Part shown: in pieces, positions 1-10,931 of the stretch
Numbering within the stretch: the stretch's first letter is position 1
Layout: each line of letters opens with the position of its first letter
Origin: Isoetes taiwanensis
Taxonomy: Eukaryota; Streptophyta; Lycopodiopsida; Isoetales; Isoetaceae
DNA: 64,000 nucleotides
Direction: 5' to 3'
NCBI GenBank assembly: GCA_021234155.1
Contig: JAJEKV010000062.1
Location: forward strand, 5,456,497 to 5,520,496
Position numbers and translations under genes: made by a program
Notes under the pieces: model-generated
The model's database searches: none
What the model was told of the DNA's origin: nothing
Seen by the model: the letters and a program-made list of their open reading frames with translations, nothing else

Positions 1-1
1 C

Positions 2-2048
2 TTCTATATCAAGATTTCCCCTCATCTTACACCTGGCAAAAAGCCAGCAAAACCTGGACACAAAGAGAGAACAACCAACGCATGCCAACGATTGGACGCA
101 TGTACTTCGCCAATCCAAATGAAGGAGAGATTCTACTTTACCTCCTCCTCGCTAACATTCCAGCGCTACAAGCTTCAACACCTACGCACACGATTACACA
201 ATACAATCCATCCAACATTCAAAGACGCATGCAATGCATTACTCTTACTAAATGATGATACGGACATATTGCAATCCCTTCAAGAAGCTTGCACATGGCA
301 TATGCCACTGAACCGCCAATTATTTGCCGCTATACTCATTCTCAATCACCCAACTAATCCAATAGAACTTTGGAACACATTCGAACACCACCTTACAGAA
401 GACTACCAACGACAACACAACATCACATCAGCAAATGCATCCAACCAAACCACACCTTACGCAAGACGATGCGCACTACACGACGTAGAGCAGCACATGC
501 AAGCAGCAGGTCAAACATTGGAGAGCTTTAGGTTCACAAACATAAACGCCGCGACCAACAACAAACACACTCATCCTAGAAGAAATCTACCAACCCACTC
601 CACGCGTCGAAAACATCAAGAGACCTCGTCAACACTGAGCAACGACTAGCATTCACTGAAATCATCTCAGACATGCAACAAAGAACAACCCGTCAACACT
701 TCGTCTACGGAGCAGGAGGAACAGGCAAAACATACCTCTACAACACACTCCTCGACCATGTACGAAACCAAGGACAAATCGCTCTAGCAGTAGCATCATC
801 AGGAATAGCATCTGTCCTATTAAAAGGAGGAAGAACAGCACACTCCGGATTCAAGATACCATTAGAAATCCACGAGGATTCAACATGCATTATACCAAAA
901 CAATCAGAACTAGCCACACTCTTACGATCTACCCGCTCATTGTATGGGACGAGGCTCCAATGGCACACAAGCATGCATTTGAAGCGCTCATAGAACATTA
1001 CGAGACATCACAGAAAGAAACGCACTATTTGGAGGAATAACAGTAGTTCTTGGAGGAGACTTCAAACAACTACTACCAGTTGTCCCGCACGGAACTAGAC
1101 CAACCATAGTAGATGCAGCCATAAACAAGTCATACATCTGGAACCATATCAAAGTCCATTACTTGAAGCTCAACATGCGAGCCCATCAAACAGAACAAAC
1201 CCAACCAAACGAACAAATCAACAGCTTTCCAAACTGGTTACAAAGGATTGGCGAGGGCCAAGAACAAACATACCCAGAAAGAGGAGAAAACAACATCAAG
1301 TTGCCAAGCAATATTTGCATACGAACACAAAACCTCAGTGACCTCATTGAAGCCACATTTCCAGGAATCAGAGAAAATGCAAGTGACCCCAAATTCTGGA
1401 CAGACCGGGCCATACTCACTCCCCTAAATGAGCACGTCGATGAAATCAACGACATCATCACAAGCATATTTCCAGGAGAACCAAAGACATACCTCGGTCA
1501 CGTATCAATGCGACCAAGAAAAATCAGCAACTCTATCCAACTGAGTTCCTCAACAACCAAAACCAAGCGGCATGCCACCACATAAACTTACCCTGAAGAT
1601 CGGAATGATTATCATGCTACTAAGAACAACTTCTACCAAGCTAGGACTATACAACGGAACTAGACTAATCATAAAAAGGATGGGAGAAAGACTACTAGAC
1701 ACAGAAATAGTTACTGGAAAGAATATAGGAAAAAAAGTCTTCATACAAAGGATACCCCTCACTCCAGGCACTACACAACTACCATTCCAATTCGAAAGAA
1801 CTCAGTTTCCCATATGCCCAGCATTTGCAATGACAATAAACAAAGCACAAGGACAAACACTACAACAACTAGGACTTTACTTACCAAGGCCTGTCTTCGC
1901 CCATGGACAACTATATGTAGCACTTTCAAGAGCACGGCGACAACAAGACATAAAAGTATTTATCATCGACCAGCAGGAACAATCAATGAATCAGCAGGGA
2001 CGAATTGCAACATACACAGCAAACGTAGTATATAGAGAGGCCCTATAA
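2..2048 (+). pseudogene. Helitron RepHel helicase, C-terminal part (Pif1-like), broken
   Basis: This is the helicase half of a plant Helitron RepHel protein. In order it shows the conserved stretch IGRMYFANPNEGE (about 90-130), IHPTFKDACNALLLLNDD, Walker A GAGGTGKT (about 708-731), the A-rich ALAVASSGIASVLL block, a Walker B-type WDEAPMAHKHAFEAL (about 945-990), VVLGGDFKQLLPVVP (about 1045-1090), then NKAQGQTLQQLG and motif VI YVALSRAR (about 1914-1937), ending at a stop at 2048. The reading frame changes near 125, near 650, near 925, near 1000 and near 1545, so no intact protein can be made. The Rep/HUH nuclease domain is not in the window. The family assignment is secure. Confidence 0.9.
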
Positions 2049-3555
2049 ACTCTGCCACCACTCATCACATTTCAACACAACAAAGCTTCAGGTAAGAAAT
2101 GCAACACTGTTATATCTTCAACCAAAACATTCCTTTACGGCAAGCATGCAACACCTAATTTCATACTGTCATTGACGAACTACCACATACTCCGATTTTG
2201 TATATTTGCGAGATCGCCATAAACTTTAACAAACAAATCAATCATCTAAGCACTCCAACAAATTTTGCAAATACATCGTTAAATCCCAAACATATTTCTT
2301 TCACTCTATTATTTTATGTTCTTTGTTCTCATCCAATATCTATGCATTTACCTCTTTTATTAGTGCAAAATATCGTCTTACATGTGACCCCAATATTTTT
2401 CTCCCTTCTTTGCTCCTCAAGAATCCTAATTCACTCTTCTCCAAAACTAGGTTACATTCTCAAATTCTCGATGCAACGTTCGATAATGCACCGTTTGCTC
2501 AAACTTCTAACACCGGGCATGACAAGGAAGCGGCGTCAATCAACCAACATATATATGTGAGTACCAAAATTGACATAATGTATTTTCTAATCAGGTCTTA
2601 TTCCTCTCTTCAAATCCAAAGCTAATATTCTTTGCACACACATACAGGTTTTATATGAAATTATGTACAAATGACAATGCACTATACAATTACCTTTGCG
2701 GGGTTATATTCTAAACCGGCAACAAAAATAGACTGACCAACAACAAGTTCTTCGGCCATTAACATGGTACCTCTACACATGTATATAAAGGATGCATCTA
2801 TGATTTAAGATGCTAACAATTAAATCTACATGCTCAAAACCGGAGCATACTTGATTAGGGTTTACATACAACATGACCTTCCTCACCTTTGCTTTTAATC
2901 CATTTCTTATTTACGCATTTCATATTCCGAGAATGAATCCTCCATTCATTTCAGTTGTTTCATTGTTACTTTTTTGTACGGTATACTTCATCATCTCCAA
3001 CACCCATATGATCGCCTACTATGGCCATTATAACACTACTCTATTTCAAGCCCTCACAAGCACATTCAACTAGAGGATTTTATTTCTTCGTTAGAGGCAA
3101 CCACATATTAAAATTATCCTCCATACAAAGAAAACTTTGCTCATGAACCAATCCCAACTTCAATTTGCAACATTCAATTTGCTATCAACAAACGCGTGGC
3201 ATTGCAACAACGATGAAGGTCGGCACCATACTATCCTTAAACGGATTCATCCACACTACACCAAATGGCAAGCGAATATGGTAACCTTTCTTCCTCATTT
3301 TAGTTCATACGCTATTCCATAACTCTTTCTTTTTTCTATTTAGACTGCCCTTTTTTCTTCTATGTGCCCTTGTGTTCCTTCATCATGGCCTTTATCGAAT
3401 TATGGTTATGTGAATGGTTGTGTCATCACATACTTCCTTATGCAGGGGCAAAGCCATTCTTACATAAGGGTCTTAGCCTATTATTATTATTTAACCTTCA
3501 GTATATCGAATTTTATGGTTGGTTCTCTTGCAAGTAATAAGCAATTTTTCCGCAT
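2049..3555. other. Helitron interior without recognisable gene
   Basis: AT-rich sequence between the helicase stop and the phosphatase pieces. Only short open frames are present (for example 2198-2560 and 3137-3322), and none has a motif I recognise. It may hold further captured host sequence or introns, but nothing supports a gene call. Confidence 0.5.
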
Positions 3556-3559
3556 TAGT

Positions 3560-4195
3560 GCAGCCCTTCTTTCATGTTGAAGCTTGGTCTCATTATCCAG
3601 CAGAACGGCAACGCCTTTTCAATCTCATTTCACGTACAAATGTAATCTTTGATTCAGTTTGTAGTCATAAATTCAATGTGTTTATTCGACATTGTTGAAG
3701 CTATTCATAGAACATTATTCTTGACAGGCCAATGGGGTCTTCTTTTTAAGTGGAGATGTGCATTTTGGTGAAATTAGCAAATGATGATTGTGCGGTAAAT
3801 TATCCATTGTATGATATCACTTCAAGTGGTCTCACACAAGCAAGGAGAAGCTCCAGCATTTGGTATCTTTGCAAACATGGCAGCATGGCTGATGCCAACA
3901 ACTATGAGGGTGTATAATTCTCAGTGTCATTATAGCTCCTATGTTTACGGTAAATATTTTCCTATTTTCTAACAATGTTGCCTTTCCAGCCTTTTGAAAC
4001 TGAACTCGCCACTTTGCAGGGAAACAGAATTTTAGAATTATCCATATAGAGTGGGATAAAGACCCTATGGTGATTCATCTAGAAGTTAGAGACGTGTGGG
4101 GGAATCCTATGCTGCAGGAAGTTATCTCATTGTTAGATTTACAAGCAACTAAGAATGGTTTCAAACCAAAAGAATTTCTGGAGGCACTTTGACTT
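3560..4195 (+). pseudogene. captured PhoD-type alkaline phosphatase gene fragment
   Basis: Successive exon-like blocks on the plus strand match the C-terminal half of plant PhoD-like metallophosphatases: HVEAWSHYPAERQRLFNL (about 3575-3630), followed by a donor-like GTAATC; NGVFFLSGDVHFGEI (about 3733-3777) with the metal-binding GDVH motif; NYPLYDITSSGLTQ (about 3797-3840); and IEWDKDPMVIHLEVRDVWGN (about 4047-4106). The intervening sequence looks like retained introns, so this is a genomic rather than a cDNA capture. Stops and frame changes separate the blocks and the N-terminal half is missing. It lies inside the Helitron upstream of its 3' end, as expected for gene capture. Family recognition is from motifs only. 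Confidence 0.7.
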
Positions 4196-4503
4196 TGGAG
4201 ATAGATCATCCGTGCTATTTAAGGTACAAGCTTGCACTTAGTTTTTACGCCATTGTTTTTGGTAAGTGGTTTAATTTATAACTGATTACATGATAACAAG
4301 ATCACATGATAACATGATCTTTGCAAGTTCCTTGAGCATCTCATTCTCATTCAGGTCGGTTTCATTTTCCTTTTTATTCATTACAGAAATACAGGCTTTT
4401 ATTGATGGAGGTAGACCTCTAATAGTAAATCCACATTTACATCATAGATCACTCAGCACACATCTTGCTTTAAGAAAGCTTGCCTCTTCAAATTGTAAAT
4501 AAA

Positions 4504-4531
4504 GCCCGGCAACGCCGGGCACCATAACTAG
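4504..4531 (+). other. Helitron 3' terminus (hairpin + CTAG)
   Basis: An inverted repeat gcccggc-aac-gccgggc (4504-4520) is followed by accataa and CTAG, and the next base is T. This is the canonical plant Helitron 3' end and sets the element boundary. Confidence 0.88.
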
Positions 4532-5640
4532 TTAACATGAAAAGCAATCTTAATCCCTTTCATGCCTAAATGTCTGCACTGCTATTCTAACTCCTGTTGT
4601 ATATGAAATCATTTAGTATTTCAAAAAGGCCATCTATCCGTGAAAGTATTTCTATACAAACATCTGATAAAGGCAGGTTTGGACTGCACGGGAATGTAAG
4701 ATGCCCACTTTCATCAAATGCTTTGGATTTGTCATATTTGCATCATTACAATGTTTTGGGTTTATCATGTCTTCTGTTTAATGTCTAATGACATATCATT
4801 TAAATACTCCTATTAGGCTTCTACTCGTGAGGTCCTCCCATGCGTGTCCGTTATTCTTTGGTTGTTTAGCGCAGATTATACAATAATGCATGTCTTCTAA
4901 CTTTCTTGAAGTCCCATGAAGCTACAAGAAAGAACTCTCTGAAATAAATAGCCTATTTATGGGCCTTCAACATTAGAAAATCATAAGATTAGGCTCCAGT
5001 TCTTTGAACCAAAGAGTATTTCTGTCTGTACCAACTTTGTTAAAGTACAAAAACATCAGTAGAAAAGCTCAAGTGGCTTGCAATATTTTCTTTCGTGTAC
5101 CTAAATCTTGGCAATTTTCCTTAAAAGCATAATTTCTTCATATACAGAACTTCTAGTTTAGTTTCTAGTACTTGTTGATGTCCTTAAGGTATCCATTTTT
5201 CAAAATTCTTTTTGGAAAAGCTGTTACTTCCATCCAAACTGGGCAGAAGGCTGTATTGTTCTAACCCCCAAAATGCTATGAATATCAGGTCTCTACTGAG
5301 GTTAAGCGGGACAGGATCCATGGGTTCCACTATCAATACAACCTATCTTGAACACCAAGTAGCAGCTATGAATCCAGTAGTACAGAGCCTATCTCCTCCA
5401 TGCATAAGTCGAATAATGATGAAAACAGACAACAATAGAATATCTGGGAACCAGTGCAAAACAAACAATCCAAGTAGAGTTTCTTAAAGAAAACACCTAC
5501 TATAGTTTGAAAAGCCCAATTCAGGCCGGATTGGTTGAGCACAAAGAAAACAACAATTCCCACCAATATAAACAATGATTTAGATAAAACAATGTCTTCT
5601 TCAATGGACATACATGTATGCGGTTTTACCTACATAGCCA
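4532..5640. other. no gene recognised
   Basis: AT-rich non-repetitive DNA with short open frames only (for example 4597-4788 and 5212-5487). I see no protein motif on either strand. Confidence 0.5.
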
Positions 5641-5654
5641 TATACACTTTGGAA

Positions 5655-5745
5655 TCCACTATTTCTATAAGAATGACCACAAGGAAAAATAGTTGCATCA
5701 TCCATCAGCATGCCCCTGACATAAAGAAGCCCCTGAGCATATAAA
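5655..5745 (-). pseudogene. possible U-box-type exon relic
   Basis: On the minus strand one short block reads MLMDDATIFPCGHSYRN and runs on to GFQSVYG, resembling the start of a plant U-box (PUB62/63-like: hydrophobic, DDP, FPCGH). An acceptor-like tgctcag lies just upstream on the minus strand. It is too short and isolated to be sure of, and no ARM or other PUB domain is seen nearby. Confidence 0.3.
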
Positions 5746-5989
5746 TGATTAGAGGGCACCAAGAACGTTGCCTTCCTTTAGAAATATATAGCAGAAGAAG
5801 ACTAGAGGACTTGCGTTTTCCACATAGTTCATCATTTGTCAAGAGATTTTCAATCTAGCTTACAACACAAGTACATTGATGGCCTTGTGCAAATCTAGCC
5901 GCATAACGAAAAGTAAAAGTTGCAAGCTTATATAAATGACATATGAGCTTACTATTCTTTGGCTTCATGTTTATAAAAAGATTTAAGGG

Positions 5990-7450
5990 TGGTACCGAAA
6001 AGATCCAATATAATTTCAATCCCCGCAATATTAGTGTGCAGCATGCATATCAACTAATGACTCCAGCTCCCCAAAGAAGATTAAAAGGTGACATCTCTAT
6101 TTCCATTTTACCTCCTTCCACTTGAATCGCGGCATTTAGTGATCTATTTCGTGAACAAGCTTGTAATTTACTTGAGCTCTTATGTTCCTTGCTTATGTCA
6201 AGAACATTGTCAAGTAGTGTAAGAAGTTCGGTTGCACATAATCATTATCGACTAAAAGAATATTCTTTTTTCGCTGTTAAGGTGTCACAAGACGAGAAGA
6301 TCCAAAGATCCAATAATGCCGACCATAGGAGTCCTCAATTCATGACTCGCATGAAAAGGATATTAGCAGACCAGCTTCGCCAAACGACGGCAAGTTAAAG
6401 AGCATTTTATTTGCTCACCTCATATTGGCCAGAAATTGACTTTTGTAGTTACTCGATTGTTCTGCATGATGTTTGGCTACTAATAACCGAATTACTTCTT
6501 GTTTAAGCTACATTTCAATGCTCATTTTGCTTGTGAGCCCACAAATTACGATGCACCCAACAATTGAAAAGCCTATTGCAATACCCACAGAAACTCCAAC
6601 AACAGTTCGTTGTTGAGATTCAACCTTTCCCATTACACTGGCTCTTGGTACAATAAGAACCGCAGTCTGTTAACCAAGTCCAAAATTTCAGAACGACGAA
6701 GATTTGGCCTAATATTAGTAGGACCAAGTGCAAAACCTACCAATTGCAGATTCCCAACAATACTGTTACCAATGGGAAGGGTATCGATGTAAAATTTCCT
6801 AACCATCGGGATGACATTTTCATTGTGGGTTTCTCTATGGCAAGGGTATCATGGCCATAGTTGGATCCAAGAAATTGTGCAGCTGCAACAATAAAATGGT
6901 TAGAAGCATTGCAGGCATCTTGCATCGCATCAATTGAATTGTTGTAAGATCCAAAGAATCATTGTTCCATTCTTCCCGCAGAGTTATAGTTACATTTGTT
7001 CTCAAACATGTGTGTACTGATGAAAGCTGGAAGGACAGAGTATACCATGTCACATAAAGAAATCCGCCAAGGAGATCCACACTAGATAGATATCTTGTCA
7101 ATGAACCAACAACCCAAAGATTTTTTTGTGCCTGATGTTCTCACTGGCACTGCATATGAGACAAATGGATCCCCGGATATACCAGGTTCAATGTTCCATA
7201 TTACCTTTCATCACAGAAGATCAAGCTAAAGTTAACAAAAGAAATGAATGCTCCTGGGATGAGAATCAATGCTGGGCATCAGCAAATGAAAAAATAAACA
7301 TAGTATTATACCTCTTGTTTTTCTTTATTGGTAAGGGAATGGCCTTTCCTAATCCATTGAATGGTCCTGTTATATTCTGCATTAGAAGAGAATGTTGAGT
7401 TTTTTGAGAAGCAAGCGAAGGGGACGAAAATGAGGTCCAGCCCTGCAAAT
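5990..7450 (-). pseudogene. hybrid-type histidine kinase gene relic (extracellular Cache-like domain, TM, HisKA)
   Basis: Reading the minus strand downward: a Cache-like sensor block (IEPGISGDPFVSYAVPV near 7130-7195, then LTRYLSSVDLLGG near 7060-7100), a second sensor part (KFYIDTLPIGNSIVGNLQLV near 6715-6800), PRASVMGKVESQQR leading into a hydrophobic membrane segment GVSVGIAIGLSIVGCIVICG (about 6540-6610), then YKSQFLANM (6419-6450). A canonical intron (gtgagc..gcgag, 6345-6418) joins in phase to SHELRTPM (6324-6347), the phospho-accepting H-box. LLDNVLDISK and GGKMEIEMSPFNLL follow near 6200 and 6080. Sensor histidine kinases relay signals to receiver domains, but the ATPase and receiver regions are not found. 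Frame changes between blocks and the missing 3' half indicate a decayed or truncated gene. The HisKA call is strong; the Cache call is weaker. Confidence 0.68.
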
Positions 7451-7685
7451 AACCGAGGAAAGAACCATTGTATACTGGCGGATTTATTGTGAGCGGCTAT
7501 TCAAGTCTACCAATGCGTGAGTATTCACTCATGTAGCCCTTATGACTTCTAAACCTCACAGGCACTCACCGTACTTCGTCGACTTTGGAAAAAATGCCCG
7601 CCAGAACAAAGAAGAATGGATCCACCCCATTGCACCTATAGCGAGTCGGCAGACCGGGCTATGGTGGGGTGCTACCGGAAGCATA

Positions 7686-7902
7686 ATGGCTCTTCAAAGA
7701 CTAGAGCGGCAAAGCCTTTGTGGCAACGAAGAAATATGGCCTCTGTTTCGCGTACATTCTAGTAGGCTCAAGATGAACAGAAGTGCCAGAGTCGGATCTG
7801 TAACTGCCATCGCCATGGCTGCGGCTGTCCAAGAATCTATTCCTGAACAACCGGTTAGCCGGTTTCCAAAGTGGCTGCCCAACAACAGCGGCCACCGCCA
7901 GT
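7686..7902 (+). CDS. orphan first exon, possibly organelle-targeted N-terminus
   Basis: An ATG at 7686 opens a frame of about 72 codons that is rich in R, S and A and poor in acidic residues (MALQRLERQSLCGNEE at the start, then VGSVTAIAMAAAVQESIPE). It ends exactly at a perfect plant donor, a|GTAAGT at 7902/7903. That is the look of a transit-peptide-bearing first exon. No second exon was recognised before the invertase gene at 8.4 kb. It may be a gene fragment left by rearrangement or a chance frame; the opposite strand is also open here (7701-7964). Confidence 0.3.
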
Positions 7903-7904
7903 AA

Positions 7905-8040
7905 GTTTGGAGCAGTCATTGGCATATTCTTGGCATATGCTAGCATATACCTAGAATATGCCATAAACTCACATCGATGGCTTGCCCCCCAAAAAATTTT
8001 ATAGAAGTGTTGCGCACGAAAATAAGTGACGGTGTCACAA
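7905..8040. other. short intergenic AT-rich stretch
   Basis: Contains imperfect repeats of catatgc/tagaatatgcc and nothing else recognisable. Confidence 0.4.
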
Positions 8041-8110
8041 TTATAGAAGAAGAAGAAGAAGAAGAGATTTTAACGTCACGCCAGAAGGCAGGCTACAATA
8101 GTTACATAAG
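8041..8110 (-). repeat. LINE-type 3' end with (CTT)n tail
   Basis: On the minus strand the sequence ends ggcgtgacgttaaaat followed by a (CTT)n tract (8046-8065). The same ggcgtgacgttaaaat followed by a (CTAT)n tract occurs at 22676-22700. A shared 3' end with different simple-repeat tails is typical of RTE/I-type LINE 3' ends. Only the tail end is recognisable here. Confidence 0.5.
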
Positions 8111-8421
8111 TAAATACATAGGTTAAGAAAATGGCATGATTCTATTGAGTCGTACCGTCAATATTTTTTCTGAAATCGACAAGTTTCAATTTCCGACACG
8201 CGTATGAATTTGACTTACAAAGTTGTATTACAACGCCTTAAACACCAAAGCATTCAAAAGATTTGGCATGTAGCTGTTGGAATAGTGAACAACTTGTGGT
8301 TCAAGAGTAATCATCGATCAATGAACATATATATACAACTTCCATATGGTGGAACACTATACAACGAATCAGGGATGGTGATTACAATGTGCCTGCTCTA
8401 ATTAGTGGTATAAATCTCAAT
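8111..8421. other. 3' flank of the invertase gene
   Basis: AT-rich sequence downstream of the minus-strand invertase stop. It probably includes its 3' UTR. No other feature is seen. Confidence 0.4.
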
Positions 8422-10931
8422 TTACACTTGTATGGTTGCGCCCTTTCTTCTATTTCTTCGAGGGCTTTCTTCAAGATTGCAGAAGAGGCCCTCCAAGAGG
8501 TTAGAATTGTCTTCACATGCAAAAAAATTTATAGCTTCTGGGTTTTTTAGTAGTTGCTTTGCAACAAGATACCCAGCAATTGACCATGTCTGGTATAACT
8601 TTGCTTGTTTCCCTATAAATCTTGCCTTCCGAGTGTCATAATACTCAGGCCATCGGTCCTTCGAAATTCTTGATTCTAAGATGCTCACTGCCCTTGCAGC
8701 CAAATCAGACCTTCCCATTTTAATACAAGCTGCTGTAAACTGCACCAAAAAATTGCACATTTTAGTTTACCACTGATACATAACATAAGTTGGACATTTA
8801 GATGCAAGAGGCAAAATTACCTGCCAGATAAGGGTAGGCCAGGAACCTCCATTATGATAAGACCAAGGCCTGAAAATCACATAACAGGTTAAAGAAGCTG
8901 TTCCCAGGTGAAGCAATGTGTAACAAGATAAAGTTGCTCACGTGTTCTTTGGATCACTTCCTGTGATGATGCGCCACTCTTCTCGCTCAAGGGCTGGATA
9001 ACAAATCTTGAGTGACATGCTTGCAATTAAATCATCCCATCGGGACTCAATGAGAGCTAATATAGCTTCAGCCTGTTTCTGAGTAGTCAAAGATGTAACT
9101 ATAGACCATAGATTTCCAAGTGAAAAAAATCGAAAATCCATATGAGCTGGTTGTAAATTGCCAATAAAGTATCCACCATGTTGAGGCATCCAGTCAACAA
9201 GCCAAGAGGGTATCTGATCAGGGTATATGTTAAACTTATTCACTGCGTCATGTGAATATTCTTCTGTTTTGTACCTATATATTTCATTCAATCTTGAAAG
9301 ATCTACCCAGTAGTATTCTCTAATGTGGAAGGATAGTGCATAAAGCCTAGAATTCACAGCTTTCATTAGGCCGTCAGCACCATCCCCCAAAGTTAACAAT
9401 TCCTTTGCATACTGAAGAGCAGAGTAAAAAAGTGCCTGCAATAACAAATTTAATCTGAATCAGATATACAGCCCCTCTACTTCGCATATAATTTCCATGT
9501 AAATGCGCTTCTCTTTTTATGTGCCAAACTTTGAACTTGTATTAACCAATGTTATTTCATTATTAAGAAAAGAGAAATAAATAGATGTCCTACCTGGATC
9601 TCCAGTGGATGACCATGAATACCCATGTGACGATCGATCATACATGAACCATCAGTGACAAGCAAGGTTGGGAACATGTCAAACCCATCACTCAAACATA
9701 ATTTCAATATTAATTTTATTCCTGTCTGAACATCCACCCTTTCTTGTAAGGACAAATCACCAGTGCACTTGCCATAAGCCCTTAAAAGGATAATCCACCA
9801 AAGCCCTAGAGATCACAACCATTTGAATGTAAATACAGGAAAAGCTTCATATCAAATTGAGTGTAACTCATCCTTACCAGAGTCTACAGGCGCCACTCTC
9901 CCAATTGCTGCCTCACCAAAATCTGCATCTAAAACATCTTCTGTGCTATCTCCCTCAAGTGGCAGCGTTCGAATCTTGAAACTTGCTGGCATCAAACCCT
10001 GCCCTGGACTGTGACAATCAACACTTTTTCCCAACTCTGCAGTAAAAGGTAGATTATTCCCAGGAATGACATTTCAATATCCACGATACATTTGTAAGTA
10101 GCCCGTAAGCCAATGGCTATTGAGCAGAATGATATCAGGTTGGCCCGACGAAGATGTTAATCATTACCTGTAGTTGCAAGGTATGAAGAATAAAGTTGCG
10201 CACAATTTCTGACTCTCCATTTAGCAAAAAGGCCATTGCTGAGGGTATGAAATCCCGTATAAACACTTGATCATAATTAACAGGATCAGTGTCCCCAGGA
10301 TCATTGGCTGCTATAGTGCCCACAGGGTTGCCACAATAGTTGACAATAGAAGATCTTAATAGCTCCCATGCCTCAGATTCTAAGGAACTTTTGGCTTATC
10401 TTCTGGAGACCATCCATGAGTTAGAAAAGGGTCCTCAAAAATGGTGAGCTGACGTGGTATGCTGCCACTGTGGCTATTGTTGAACTCCCCAACTGACAAT
10501 GTATCATACAGGCATTCAGTTGCAATTTTTTCAGACAAAGAGATCAATACGTCTGAACTACCCGCTACAATTCCATCTGAGCTATCTGAAAGATTCTCTA
10601 ATTTGCAGGTTACGGAATCTTCTTGCCGAAGAGCCTCATTACTTGCGTGTAGCTTAAAAGCCTTCTTTTTGCTCGACTTTCTTCTACGAGCAACAAATGA
10701 CGAAACACCATTACGCTCTTTAATACTAGGCAAAGCTCTTCCTTTCAAACTGTTTGTGAAGGCTGACCTCAAGTCGGGGGCACCATACTGGGAATTGTGA
10801 GCTACAGATCCTGAAAAAGAATACTTGGATGGAATTTCGGAACAAAATAGAAGGATGGTTCCAGTAGAATAGGCATCAGTATGACAACATGGAGACAACG
10901 CTCCAGCACCCAGAAATGATTTGGAACTCAT
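8422..10931 (-). CDS. INVE: alkaline/neutral invertase, plastid-type (GH100), six exons
   Basis: Hydrolyses sucrose to glucose and fructose; the INVE-like clade acts in plastids. Exons on the minus strand: 10931-10168, 10036-9878, 9805-9594, 9435-8942, 8869-8821, 8739-8422, all with GT..AG borders in matching phase. Family blocks in order: [146 protein letters not shown] and [19 protein letters not shown]-like near the end. The N-terminus ([13 protein letters not shown]) is Ser/Arg-rich and fits a transit peptide. Exon lengths sum to 1996; two single-base gaps, one at the A run 10389-10392 and one at 10025-10029 (minus strand), would make 1998, i.e. 665 aa, the family's normal size. Either both are consensus errors or the gene has two frameshifts. 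The ortholog symbol is by similarity only. Confidence 0.93.

Larger units (their letters stand above)
1..4531 (+). mobile_element. Helitron, 3' part (5' end outside window)
   Basis: The left end of the window lies inside a Helitron helicase coding region, and the element ends at a classic Helitron 3' terminus: a GC-rich hairpin (4504-4520) followed by eight bases and CTAG at 4528-4531, with T as the next base. Helitrons move by rolling-circle replication, insert between A and T and make no target duplication. Between the helicase and the terminus the element carries about 2.4 kb of other DNA, including pieces of a PhoD-type phosphatase gene. The helicase has several frame changes, so this copy is probably not autonomous. 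The 5' TC end and the Rep nuclease domain would lie to the left of the window. Confidence 0.88.
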
